A stretch of 64,000 nt of DNA from Lasiosphaeris hirsuta (Eukaryota > Ascomycota > Sordariomycetes > Sordariales > Lasiosphaeriaceae): positions 3,782,001-3,846,000 of the forward strand of contig JAUKUA010000007.1 of the NCBI GenBank assembly GCA_030549175.1. The letters run 5' to 3'. A model generated the notes under the pieces. That model searched no databases, was not told the DNA's origin, and was given only the letters and a program-made list of their open reading frames with translations. The number at the start of each line of letters is the position of its first letter. Position 1 is the stretch's first letter. The translations under genes and the position numbers were made by a program. Of this stretch, positions 1 through 12,477 are shown piece after piece.

Positions 1-138
1 AACGGTCCGAAGTTGGATATTCTCCCATTTCTTGATCTGACCATCTTCAGATATACACTCCTCCTCTTGCTAACGAAACCCGCCATCTTCAAAATGCCAG
101 TCAGCCACCCGCAGAAGCTATGGAAGGCAACGAACCAC

Positions 139-576
139 TTACATTGCGTACGGGTCAGCGGTATCCGTAGTTCCAGCTGGAGCTGCCCCCTCCATACTGT
201 GCAGGCCGACCCGATTCTGTTGGGGTTGAATATAGCCGTGACCGGGCAGTGGAGTCACATAATCGCGGCTCGGTTGTCGACCGCGACCGCGAACCGATCC
301 TGACCCAAACTTGGAAGCCCTGCTCGCCCCGGTCCGGCAAGACCATCTTAGTCTTCTCATACCGACTCCAGCACCACCCAAAATATGCCACAAATCACTC
401 CCTCCCTCACCCTGCCGTTCTTGGTGGGTCGCCTTCCGGTCGGTGCTTTCGGCGGCGAGATTTCGGAAAATATGCGCCGGGAGTGTACGAGAGGTGTATG
501 GGCTTTTGGGCCGCGCTCTCAGGCTGGCAACGGCCTGGAGAGCGGGCTTGCTGGGGATCGACCAGATGATGCCCAT
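139..576 (-). CDS. Small unknown protein; tail resembles the KH-protein C-terminus
   Basis: I do not recognise the N-terminal half. It begins MGIIWSIPSKPALQAVASLR and is basic and Arg/Pro-rich, which would suit a small mitochondrial protein, but this is only a guess. The reading frame is open for 145 codons. A pyrimidine tract ending CCCCCCAAG, preceded by GCTGACTAAC, lies just upstream of the ATG and suggests a 5'-UTR intron. A GTATGA donor-like site near 363 suggests the frame may be spliced, so the true product may be shorter. The last 50 residues match exons 3-4 of the KH protein at 18.5-20.6 kb: both carry an RGRG stretch, an RDYxTP motif, an AAPAG motif and a terminal DPYAM, and both are followed by GTAAGT. 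The gene could continue past the left edge through that donor. Confidence 0.4.
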   Translation of the reverse strand: MGIIWSIPSKPALQAVASLRARPKSPYTSRTLPAHIFRNLAAESTDRKATHQERQGEGGSDLWHILGGAGVGMRRLRWSCRTGASRASKFGSGSVRGRGRQPSRDYVTPLPGHGYIQPQQNRVGLHSMEGAAPAGTTDTADPYAM

Positions 577-1787
577 CGCGCTCTTCTTGGGGGGAGAATG
601 AGGGGTTAGTCAGCTGTTCCTCGTCTTGCCTTCTTATAAGGGGGAGTCGGTCATGAATTGGTGTGGTGGTTGAGAGATCAAGGTATTCACGGTCGACAAT
701 GAAGAGGGTTGAGAGGCGGGTTGGTGGTGGGCAGTGAGGAGTGTCTCTTTGACTAGGGCGGAGGAGGGCAAGTCCGCATCACCATTCACTACCTGCGATC
801 TGCAGCAGTATCAGGTGGAAGATCGGGTGAATACTGTCGATAGAGATACTCCCTGGCACTTGAGTTGGTCTGTGGAGAAACAAAACAATCGACTGCACCC
901 AAGTTTCGGCAAAGCTATGGAAGCTCGGGGTCCTCGTTTGAGTTTTCCATGTTGCGAATACTGTTGATGAAGGGGCAACGAAGCTGCCATTCTGGAGTAG
1001 GGACTCTTCAGCAGTTTCCTTCATAAAACCGGCCTGCGGAGGCTCGTATAGACAAAGCAGAGGGTCGAGCGCCGCCCCACAGCCATCAAGAGACTCAAGC
1101 GGTCGGCGCGCTTGTGCTATGACACTTCGAGGATCTCATGATAGCAGACGGCCGGCGCCGGATGGATGAGCCAGTGGGAGAGTGAGCCGGGTTGGGCGGT
1201 TTTCTACGGGCCGCCCGCCGGCTTTGTTGATGATACCAAGAGTTATTGAATGTGCCCCTTTTGGTGATGGGAGGCTCCACTGTGCTTCACCCCTAGAACA
1301 GGGGAAAGGAAAGAGGAGTGACCTTGGACAACAAGCCATGGTAATAAAAAGGCCATGGCTCGGACTATTGGGTAGGGAATGCGATAATATGGCGAATAAA
1401 CAAGAAAATGGTGATGGGGACAAAGATGCTCAAACATCTTTGAATCTTTGATCTTTAGGTATTTGATGTTCTCTTTCAAATACTCAACACCAAAGGTGAT
1501 CGACCATCATATTTCTGTTGGATCCGAGATACACGAACTGCTTCGGTTTAGTATCAAGCACCGCTAACAGAAAGATAATGCGTTCCATGACTACCTAGCT
1601 ATCAACAAACAGGCCACACTGCTGGATTTGGGATCGCAGATCATGTTCCTTCATTTCGATGCCAATGACAAATTTTCCCCAATCCATTTCCGCTGTAAAC
1701 GCCAAGGCAGCAATAAGTACTCGTGAATTACAGCGCAAATCCTCGCCTCCGGATGCTCCTATCCCATACATTCATTCAGTGAGAGCC
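577..1787. other. Intergenic, no gene recognised
   Basis: Only short overlapping frames on both strands with no family resemblance or splice logic. The stretch holds the presumed 5' flank of the small left-edge gene, with a TTATAAG near 635-641 read on the minus strand, and the 3' flank of HAS1. Confidence 0.6.
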
Positions 1788-3750
1788 CTAACTCGGCTTC
1801 GCCCGTCCAACAACACCCTGTCTCGGCTGGCTTCCATACGCCCTCCTGCCCTGCGGCTTCTTGTCCCTGCTCATGCCAGCCGCGAGCGTAATGTCGACTC
1901 TCGGTGGTGTGGAAAATCCAAAGCTCTATTGCAAATGTCAGCTGCGTTCAATCACGACGAATTTCACGTATGGTCTTACCTTGGCGACCTTGGTCAGGTC
2001 AAGCTTGTGGATGTCAAAGACACTCCGCAGGCTATGAGACGCATAGGCATGCAGATACGACCGGTATCCATCCTTGGCGCTCTGATTAAGGTAGTAGTTC
2101 TGCCCGATGAGCTTCTCCAATTGAGATTGCACATTGAGGATCTTGCTCTTGGGGAAGTCGTACTCGATGACAGGTACCTTGGCCGCCTTGAGATGAGCGA
2201 GGAATCCGACCTCGGCCGGCTGCAGGAACAGGAGTGACCGGCCCTTGGTGTTGTTGCCTCTGGCCGTGCGGCCGACGCGATGGATGTAGTCACGCGGGTC
2301 ATCAGGAGGGTCGAACTGGACGATCCAGTCGACTGCGGGAATATCGAGGCCACGAGCGGCAACATCGGTGCAGATGAGCGTTCCCTGTGTGGCATTGCAG
2401 AACTCGAAAAATGTGTTGGTCCGCTTCTGCTGCTTCTGCTTTCCGTGGAGGTCGAGAACCTGCAGGTCAATGTACTGGAGGAGCTCGCTGTAGTACTTGA
2501 CGGAGTTGCACGACGAAAAGAAGACGATAACCTTCTTCTTGGACATCTTCTTTAGGAAAGAGAAGAGCAGCAGGAAACGCTTGTCGGCATCTACGACAAC
2601 ATAGCCCTGATCGAGGCCTTCCACTGTGCTGAACTGCTTGTCCTCGTCGACGTTGATGAAGAGGGGACCCGGCCGCAACGAGATTCTTGCGAGATCCTCG
2701 ACCTTTGTTGTTTGGGTAGCGGAGAAGAGCATGGTTTGCCTATCTTCCTTTGGCAAGATCTTGACGATCTGGCGCATCTCGTCTTCGAAGCCAATCTCCA
2801 ATATCCGATCAGCCTCATCAATAACCAGAGAGCGCAGGTTCTTGAAGACGAAGGCTGTGTTTTGAAGGTCTGGTATAAAGGTCAGGAGCCGTATCACGGC
2901 CGAGCAGAAGCAATTCTGCGGAGAAGATGGAAGACGTACGATCAAGCAGACGGCCAGGGGTTGCGATGAGAAGGTTGACACCCTTGCTCAACTTGTCGGC
3001 CTCTGCTCTGCGGTTTGCGCCGCCAATAACAACTCCGTCTGTGAGGATTGGTTAGCGATCAATTAGGAAGAGGCGTATCGGCAAGGGTATCGTACATGTT
3101 TGGGAGTGGCTCGCCATCAGCTCGCGTGCAACGCCAAAGATCTGCAGCGCCAATTCACGGGTGGGCGTCACGACGATAACACCAGTACCGTTCCTAGGCT
3201 TGAAGCGCAGGGAGCGGAGCATCTCGATTGCAGGAATGAGGAAGGCCAGCGTCTTTCCAGAGCCAGTCTTGGCGGCACCAAGAACGTCCTTGCCCGCCAA
3301 AAGGGGTGGGATGCCTCTCCGCTGGATTTCGGTCATTTTGGTGAATCCCATCGCCGTGATCGCCTCCATGGTCTTGTCCGACAGATTGAGCTCGCTGAAG
3401 TCCTGGGCAGTCGTCGAGATATCAGGAGGGAGTAAGGAATCGACCGGTGTCGTATTGTCGTCTGTGGGCGCCTCGTCGCCATTCTCCGCTGATTCGGCCA
3501 CCTCTTCCTCGACATCTGCTGTCGTTTCTTTCCTCGGGGTTGGCTCCTCCTCGGCCTCGCTCTCGATGGGGCTGGTGGCAGCCTCGGCCTCCTGGACGCT
3601 CACATCGCCCATCTCGGTGTCGGTCCCTTCGGGGGTGGGATCGCGCTTGACCTTCTTCTTCTTTGGTTTCGGCACGACGACAGTGCTGGACTCCTCCTTG
3701 GCGGGCTTTACGTCCCGGGACTTCCTTTTTTTGCTGAGTTCAGACGCCAT
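1788..3750 (-). CDS. HAS1: ATP-dependent RNA helicase HAS1 (DEAD-box)
   Basis: Nucleolar DEAD-box helicase needed in yeast for 18S rRNA release and 40S/60S subunit assembly. Four exons on the minus strand: 3750-3096, 3038-2940, 2869-1980 and 1925-1788, giving 593 aa in a continuous frame. Residues 1-115 are Lys- then Glu-rich, including a KKKKVKR nuclear-localisation-type stretch. The helicase core follows: Q-motif region from about 118, Walker [10 protein letters not shown] at about 159-167, [18 protein letters not shown] at about 269-272, SAT at about 301, TDVAARGLD and HRVGRTAR. The C-terminus has the HAS1-family signature KLDLTKVAK followed by [11 protein letters not shown], the latter on the last exon. 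Introns are 57, 70 and 54 nt with GT-AG ends. The start is the ATG of [10 protein letters not shown]; longer in-frame reading upstream is unconserved-looking leader. HAS1 is separated from its DDX18-type relatives mainly by this C-terminal block, so the call is firm. Confidence 0.97.
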
Positions 3751-6337
3751 TGTGGTGGTGGGCTGAGGGCAGTTATTCGGTATCGAGACTCGAGGGCGAC
3801 AGCTCTCCGCAATCAAGGCTCGTTCGTGGTTGGACTTTGCACTTCGGCAGGACCGAGCCTCTGCACTTTTTTTCTCCTTATCGGCCCACAGCCTGGCGAT
3901 AAGCATTTACGTTTTGCTAATACCCGCTTTTCTTCCGCTTCCTCGGTGATTTCGGCAAAACGTTCTGCCAGACCGCCTTGCGGGGTCCAGTCGGGTGGGG
4001 TTCCTGCCCAAGGTAGACCGACCCAACCAGGCAACTGGAACGCGGGGGGGGGGGGGGGGAGGGGGGACCATTGGGGTCTGTGCTCCCACAACGTGACAGA
4101 CCTACTACTCACAGCTTCTTGCCGAAGTCCTTGGCTCAGTCGTCCTTCGTCTGATCAAATTTGGAGCTCAACAAATTGCAGACGACACCACACCGCGGCA
4201 CCGCAGCACCGCAGTAGCACCACGCGCGCTGCACTGCAAGCGCTGGCAGACGCTGGCAATTGCAGCCACTGCAACGCACCACCACGCGTTTCGTTGTCTG
4301 TACCACCCACTCCATTGCACCACTGCTGCAATCCGGCCTTGGCCCTCGTCCAGTCCCCGAGAGCATTTGTTTGGTCTCCGGCTTCGGTGCAACAATGGGA
4401 AATTTCCGAGATCTGGACACCCTCCAGCGCAACCCGACAGGACCGATCCCTTCCCAGCGGCACAGCAGTCGGGAGCCACGGGGCGGGACTGGGGGCGAGC
4501 CACAGAGACGCGTCGCAAGCGCTGAATCAGGCCCAGAACGAGGCCAGTCTTCCACGTCTCCCTGTGGCACAGGAAATTCCGGGGCCGCTCGCCCTTTCTC
4601 GACCAGCATTCCCGGTCTGCTGTCCATTTGCTGCCCGTCTCCTTCCCGGATGCTGCCAAATCCTCCCACGTACAATATCTAGAATATGTACAATATCCTG
4701 CCGCCTCGTCAGGAGCCCTGCCAAGTGGTCAGCCTGGCCCCTTTCTCGCATCGGGAGGCTCAGGTTCCTTTTCTCACTGCCCAGTGGCAGCGTCTCAAGA
4801 TATTAAAATGATACACCGCTACCAAACGTTCCATCAGGGCGTGGCCATGGCGCGGGGTCACCAGCTTCAACTGCCCTGTCCCCTATCCTGAACGCTGTTC
4901 TGTCCACTGACCCGAAGCTGCGAGACTGGACATGCGCGAGGTGTCTTTGTCATCACGGACTCTGTCCAGCGTCCACCGAACGCCACCACGCAAAATACAG
5001 AGGCTTTAGATGGAGGGCAATCAAGACTGCACCCCTCTACCGCCCGCTCAACGCGGTTCCACGCTATCACTCGCAGTTGTGTTGCAGTTGCACACGCACT
5101 TGCACACAGTTCTACGCAGCTACGCGCAGCTACCTACAGCTACTCGCGCTCTCCTTGTTTCCTGTTCGCTGCGTCGGAGCCTTGGCTGCTGAATCTCAAT
5201 ATCCTCGTCATTAAAAAACGGCCCTCTCCTTGTTGTCTGAGTCCAGGTTCCTCCAGGATTCCTTCTCCGAGATGTCCCTCGCGTTACAGCAGCCATGTTC
5301 CCGTCTTTTGTCCCTGCTGCCGGCAGTGCTGGTAGAAAAGGGGTATGGGCGGTGAGGCGGCCAATGTAAAACGGAACAGGCCTTAGACGGCTGCTGGCCA
5401 GACCGGCTGATGCTAGCGAGGGAGCAAGGCGTCGGCCGGTGAATCGTGGACCGCACCCTCATCGCTAGATGCTTCGAGATGGTCTGCACCCTCGGAGTCT
5501 ATTTCCCGATTACAACTCCCGAACCCCCTCGGTGTCGAGATTGCCAACTCTCAACTCCGGTGATGTCGGCAGGTGGCAGTCAGATCGCCAACGGTCCGGT
5601 TGCATGTCGGCTCAGGTCTCACCTTATTGTGGGTAAAACGGTCGCAGCTGGGGGCGACGGCAATGAGGAGCAGCAACGGCAGAGACGTCGTCGCAACTCC
5701 GAGCGAGTTCACGCCGACGAATAGGCCCGGCGGATCACCAATCCCCTCACCTTGCAAGTCCACTCTAGGCAACCGGTGATGGCACCCCGAGGGGTGCTCT
5801 GCGTTCCAGGGGCACCCAGGGGGGCGAAGACACGGCCCAAGCCGGTCCAGGTGGTATCGCGAGCATCTGGGTCGTCACAAGCTTCCTATGATTGGTGACG
5901 GTTGATAAGAGCACGTCAAGCAACCTGCATACTCACTCTCTGGGGAAAGGATGCTCGAGATGAACGTCATTTATTTCCAGTTACGATGCCCGAGGTCCTA
6001 CCTCTGCCGGCATTCTCGAGCGGTCTCGACGCCTATATCACATGTATCTCGAGGACGAGGCGAAGTCTAGGTAGCCTGCCGTTAATATATCGGTCTGCCC
6101 TGACGTGCGTCTTTTTGATGAAGGCCAAGATCCAGGAAGCGAGCCAGAAGTTGGACGAGCAAAGTCGATGTCGTTATAAATTGCCCATCTTTCCCTCCGT
6201 CTAGGATTCCCCTGGATCCCGATCGACATCGCCTTTTGTAAATCCCGGGGCAGACGTCATCTCAGTTTATAAATCTTGCAGCTTCTCCTGCTTCCTCCTT
6301 GTCCACTATCCCTATTCCCTCAACCCTTTTTGCAACC
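3751..6337. other. Divergent intergenic region
   Basis: About 2.6 kb between the HAS1 start (-) and a secreted-protein start (+). A 16-base G run lies at 4044-4059. Around 4190-4270 and 5070-5150 there are GC-rich imperfect repeats (GCACCGCAGCACC-type and GCAGCTACGCGCAGCTAC-type). A 326-codon open frame at 3826-4806 has the composition of non-coding GC-rich DNA and no recognisable motif. Confidence 0.6.
6268..6274 (+). promoter_or_regulatory. TATA box of the secreted-protein gene
   Basis: TATAAAT lies 64-70 bases before the ATG at 6338, followed by a pyrimidine-rich leader. A second TATAAAT occurs at 6175-6181. Spacing suits a strongly inducible fungal promoter; this is inference from position. 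Confidence 0.5.
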
Positions 6338-7067
6338 ATGAGACTTTCTCTTGCCCTCTCCTTGATTATCGGCCTTGCCGCCGCCGCCCTCGAGTCTACT
6401 CAGCCCGAAGGGCGTGATGCGCCTCGCAAGATCCGTAAGCGGACACTCGGCGTGAAGAAGGTCACAGGCGAGGCTACCATGAGCCTTCCCAACACGCCCG
6501 CCAATGCACCCGAGGGGTACCAAACCTGGATCACCTTCCTCGATGACAAGCACAAGCGATCCGTAGACAGCCTCAGCGCCATCCCCACCGACGTCCAACG
6601 CCGTCGTGAGAGCATTGAAATCCTGCAGCGGCTCCGCAGACAGAACCCCAGCGACTTCTACGAGTGTGCCACCTCTGTACGTCCCCGTCCCCTTCCACAT
6701 GTTCACGCCCCTGGTATCCTCCCTCTTCTTACTAGGTAACTAACCCCTTTCCCCACAGGGCCAAGGACCCAAGAGCTCCGACTGCGGCATCATCACCAGC
6801 ACGGTGCTGGCCTCGGCGACCGACCTGATCGTGGCGCCTGCCTCGTGTCTTGTCTTCGCCTTTGGCTCGTGCCAGGGCTTCTTCTGCTCATTGTGCTCCA
6901 TGCTGGCCACCTCGACCGACTTCATCGGCAGCCAGCTCGACCTCGCCGACGCCCTGTGCGTCTCCAACGGCCAGGCCGGGACCATCGTCGCGCAGGACGC
7001 GCCGCAGTGGGATGCCGGCTATGTGCGCGCCGGGACGGGTCTGCCTGGGTATGACTTGTGCCATTAA
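6338..7067 (+). CDS. Small secreted protein with 8 cysteines and dibasic sites
   Basis: Two exons, 6338-6676 and 6759-7067, join in frame to 215 aa; the intron has a GTACGT donor and a CCCCACAG acceptor. The N-terminus is a signal peptide (MRLSLALSLIIGLAAAALES). Two dibasic KR sites follow, at the end of RKIRKR and in DDKHKR, which are potential Kex2-type processing points. All eight cysteines lie in the C-terminal half, including FCSLC, and the protein ends GYDLCH. The part between the second KR and the cysteine block is charged and probably helical. I do not recognise a named domain. The combination of signal peptide, possible propeptide and even cysteine number is that of small secreted effector-like proteins; a function cannot be given. 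Upstream sequence carries two TATA boxes. Confidence 0.85.
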
Positions 7068-10000
7068 AGGGCCGGAGGCGCGGCTTGGGGCGAATGACTG
7101 TGACAGAACACGTGGATGGGAAAGGGACTCGAGAAATATGTCAGATTATGGAACGATTGAAGGGCTTTGGCGGCTGCTACTACGCTGCACCTGCGCGGAC
7201 GGGTAGCGGTGGTGGCAGCAAAGCCAATACACCACGAAAACAACAGCAGAGACGGGAGTTGCGTGATTGCAACGTCATGACGGGTGTTCGGCTTCATAAC
7301 ATCGCTGTCCTTTCCGCAAAGTGTGAGGCGGGTGGTTACGAGCTTCGTGGGCGGTGTGTTGAGTTACTGAGCTCAGGCTGCTACCTAGTATGTTAGTAGG
7401 CAATAACTACGAATCTCGAGGCTCAGCCTGCTGTTACTCTACTCAATACGATTCAGGAGCGAAGGGCTTTTGGAATGATCATGTGTGGGCGTGGCGTGGA
7501 TAGAGATTTAGAGTACCTTCCCCATGTGCACACCCGCTACCGCCAGAGGGCTCGAGGGCTGAGATGTAAATAAATTGACACAAGAGTCCGACGTATCTGG
7601 CGGCCCGTTTATTAAGTCGCATGCAACCAGGCTAAGCGATTCGGACGCGATCCTCTCTTCCCCGGTAGATTTGTACAAACATTGCTCGCGAAAGGTCTAA
7701 GCGAAGATTAAGTGCCCAGCAACCTGGACGGCCATGAGGCTATGAAGAAGCCGAGCGAGTGAATGGGGGTCCTGCTCATCCATCCAAGGAGATTGAGAAG
7801 AGGCAATTCTTCCGGGCGTCGCTGTTGGCGCGGTCTCCATCAAGGACCCGTTTCGCGGAACGGGATCAGATCCTGGGGCATCACGACCAATGCGACGCTG
7901 TGGTTGAACCCTGCTATTCTTGGCCGTTGCTCAGTCTGTGTTTCTAGAAGGCCATGTATAGCCTACCGATACACAATTACAGTTCGGGAGGGCAATCGGT
8001 GTAAATCGGCTAGCGGATCTAAAGGCAGACACAAGACAAGGCAGTCGCGAAGGAGGCTATTAGCCCCTAGCCCCTGAATATCAAGCAGGAACGATGGGCT
8101 AAAGATCAGACGGCTCTCTGAGTAAAAGGCAAGTCGTTATCGTTATCGCTTCGGCCGTATCGATATCCACGCCGCCTCCTCCCCCCCCCCACAGTCTTGT
8201 CTCAACCCAGTTGCCCAGGCCAATCACGAAAGCGATTCGCCCCCGTGCTTGCCGGTTCTCGTGGTTGGTATTGCTGTACAATTTTTCTTGTCGCCTGCCA
8301 TGGCTTTGCCCTTTGCCTATTCCAGTCCCTCGCTCCTTCGATTGGGAATTTCTCAGCAGATATTCACACCTCTTTTGCTTTTTCACACACCGGTAACCGG
8401 TAAGTTGATCGCGACAAGAAAAGGCTTGGCTTGTTGATGCTGGCCATGTGATGTATTGAGGCTTGCCTCTTCCCCACCTGACACTGACTGACCCTGCTCC
8501 AACCAACCCCGCGATCGTGGCTGGACTGACGTTTTGTTAGCGACCGATCCTCCATCAAGGATCCCAAGCTCGATAGACGGGATCACAGAAGCGCGCTGAA
8601 TACGACACGAAAGAAGACCACGAGGAACCGCAAAGATGAGAGGAGTTGCAGCTGGCCCGCCCTCGAACAGGGAAAGGGCGAACACGTGGAGTTTCAGCAG
8701 GGTACTTATTGTCGGGTTTCCTTAATCGGCTTCGTTTCATTACTCCTTTCGTTCTCAATCGCGGCCGACCGACCGTCATTCGTTCTTCCCTGTGGGAGGC
8801 CGCCTTCAGTCTTGGCACCTGGAATTCTGGACCCGGGGCCGGGTGTCCTCGGTCGCAAACTTGGAAAGGTGCCAGGCGAATGGAAGAATGGCTCAAATCC
8901 CATGACCTCGCAGCTTGCCAGGCGGTGAAGCGGCGGCGGCAGAGACAACAGACAATGGGTCATTTGAAACGGTGCAAGCGCATGTGTGCGGCGCCAGGGA
9001 AGGGAGCTCTCGGGAGCTACCTAGCGGCTGCTACGCACCCAGATCTGTTTCCCGACTAGCAAACCTACCTGCACGTCCCCAATCGGAACCTGGAGCGGAA
9101 GTTCGCTCTCGGTTCAGGTTTGGCTGAGCGAAAGAGAGTTCTCAAATCAGACACGCGATTATCTCACGTTGCAAAGGGCTCTGTCTCACAACCAGCCCAA
9201 TTTTGCAGCTTACTGCTAAGCTCGATGAGAACCAGTCGACACGAAAAGCTGCAATTCATGATGGTCAGGCGACGGATTCCTTTGCCCCTGAACAAGCGTT
9301 CTTTGCACAAGCGTCTTGGGGCTGAGGAGTTGGACGTGACATCTTGTTTGCGCTTGCAATGCACCCCGCCCATTACTCAATCACAGGGGAGCCTGGCTTG
9401 TCGGCTTGTATGGCACAATGCAAACAGTAACAGGCGATAGGGTGGACCCAGCAAACGTTACGTGGTTGACATTCATCTCACCACGGCTTTGTCTTGCAGT
9501 CCTGCTGCCCTCATTTGCAGGCAAGCCAGAGCTCCCGGGGAGCAGAGAGAGGGGCAGACGCTCGTAACGCACTTGGTCACGGCTCGGTCACGGCTCTTGG
9601 CCCAAGTTGGCATTTGTCGATTCGTCGGGAAAATGACACAGGATGACATGCGTAAACGCAGCTGGGCGCTGTCTCGACTGCAAAGCAGGGACGTGTTGGT
9701 GCAGGTCTCCGCCGATGCAGATTGCCGCCAATAATGTCTCTGTTGAACCACAAGCTGGGTGGGCTGGAGCCGGTAACGTTCAGGTCAGCATCACGGCCGC
9801 GACTCGAGTCCATTTGTACTCGCCGGAAAGCAAAGTTGCCCGGGTGGACGGCTCGGTGCTTGGGAGCCACTCAATGCAGTCAATGGCTATGAATCATGTC
9901 ACACACGAGAGAGATAAGAGCCGGGGTCCATTTCGGATGGGCGTTCTGGTCTCGAGCGGGAGCTGCGGTTACAGGTGCAATTTGCGGCATTCCAATGCCT

Positions 10001-10820
10001 TTCTCTTGCCCGTCTTCACAAGAAAAAAAAAAAGAGAAAATCCCGGCTCAGGACCCTGACATAGATCTCCGCAGTCGGCTAGCAGACAAATCCCGCCTCA
10101 GATTACTGGGCAGAAGTCGTCGGCTGCTTTCAGCAAGGAGTACTGCAGGGCCAGGACGGCGGGGGTCCATTCAACATACCGCTGGCAGTTGGAAGTTGGA
10201 GAGCCCCCCCGCCATTCTGTCCCGCGGCTGGCAGCACGGCGGCACTTGGCGACCATGGGGCGTGACCCCCCCCCCTCCCCCTTTGCCCCCCTGGCCCCTT
10301 GGCCCGTCCTCAGCCTGAGAATTCCGATGAGCCGGGCTGCCAGTGGTCATGTCATCCTCGGCGGCCCGCAACCCATTAGATCATGCTCTTTTTCTGCCAC
10401 TGGCCACTGCCACTGCCACAGTTTCCTATTGTGCGAATCGTGAGAGGCAAACCACACCGCACCCAGCTCGTGCAGTGCGATTGTCCATTCCCCCCAAGCC
10501 TCCTCCTCTCCACGAATTCACCCTGTGCCCCCTGGCTGTCTGCTTAAGCCTCTGCACCTTTTCCGTATTTGTCGAGCCATCCCCGAAGACGTGGCCGCGA
10601 GACTTGAGACCCCGACTTCTCCCGGTTTGACTGCACCAGGACTGCACAGGGCGCGCAGCCGAGAGAGCCCCAGGGAACACCTCACGCGAGCACCTTCCTC
10701 GCCCTCTTGACTTCCCACCTCTTGCGCGAACACCTTCCCAATTCCCCTCCTACATGTCCTTGCGACCTTCCCTATCTTCAATCTTTCCGAGATCGCAACA
10801 ACACCTCTCACACGGCAATC
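7068..10820. other. Long intergenic region, no gene recognised
   Basis: About 3.75 kb without a supportable gene. Open frames are short, overlapping and on both strands. A C10 run lies at 8181-8190 and an A-rich run near 10022. The last few hundred bases are pyrimidine-rich and probably form the promoter and leader of the PFK-2 gene. Confidence 0.6.

Positions 10821-12477
<1,657 letters not shown>

Noticed and set aside
3826..4806. 326-codon plus-strand open frame
   Set aside because: No motif, spans a G16 run and GCACC-type repeats, and begins inside the HAS1 leader. It looks like chance in GC-rich DNA.
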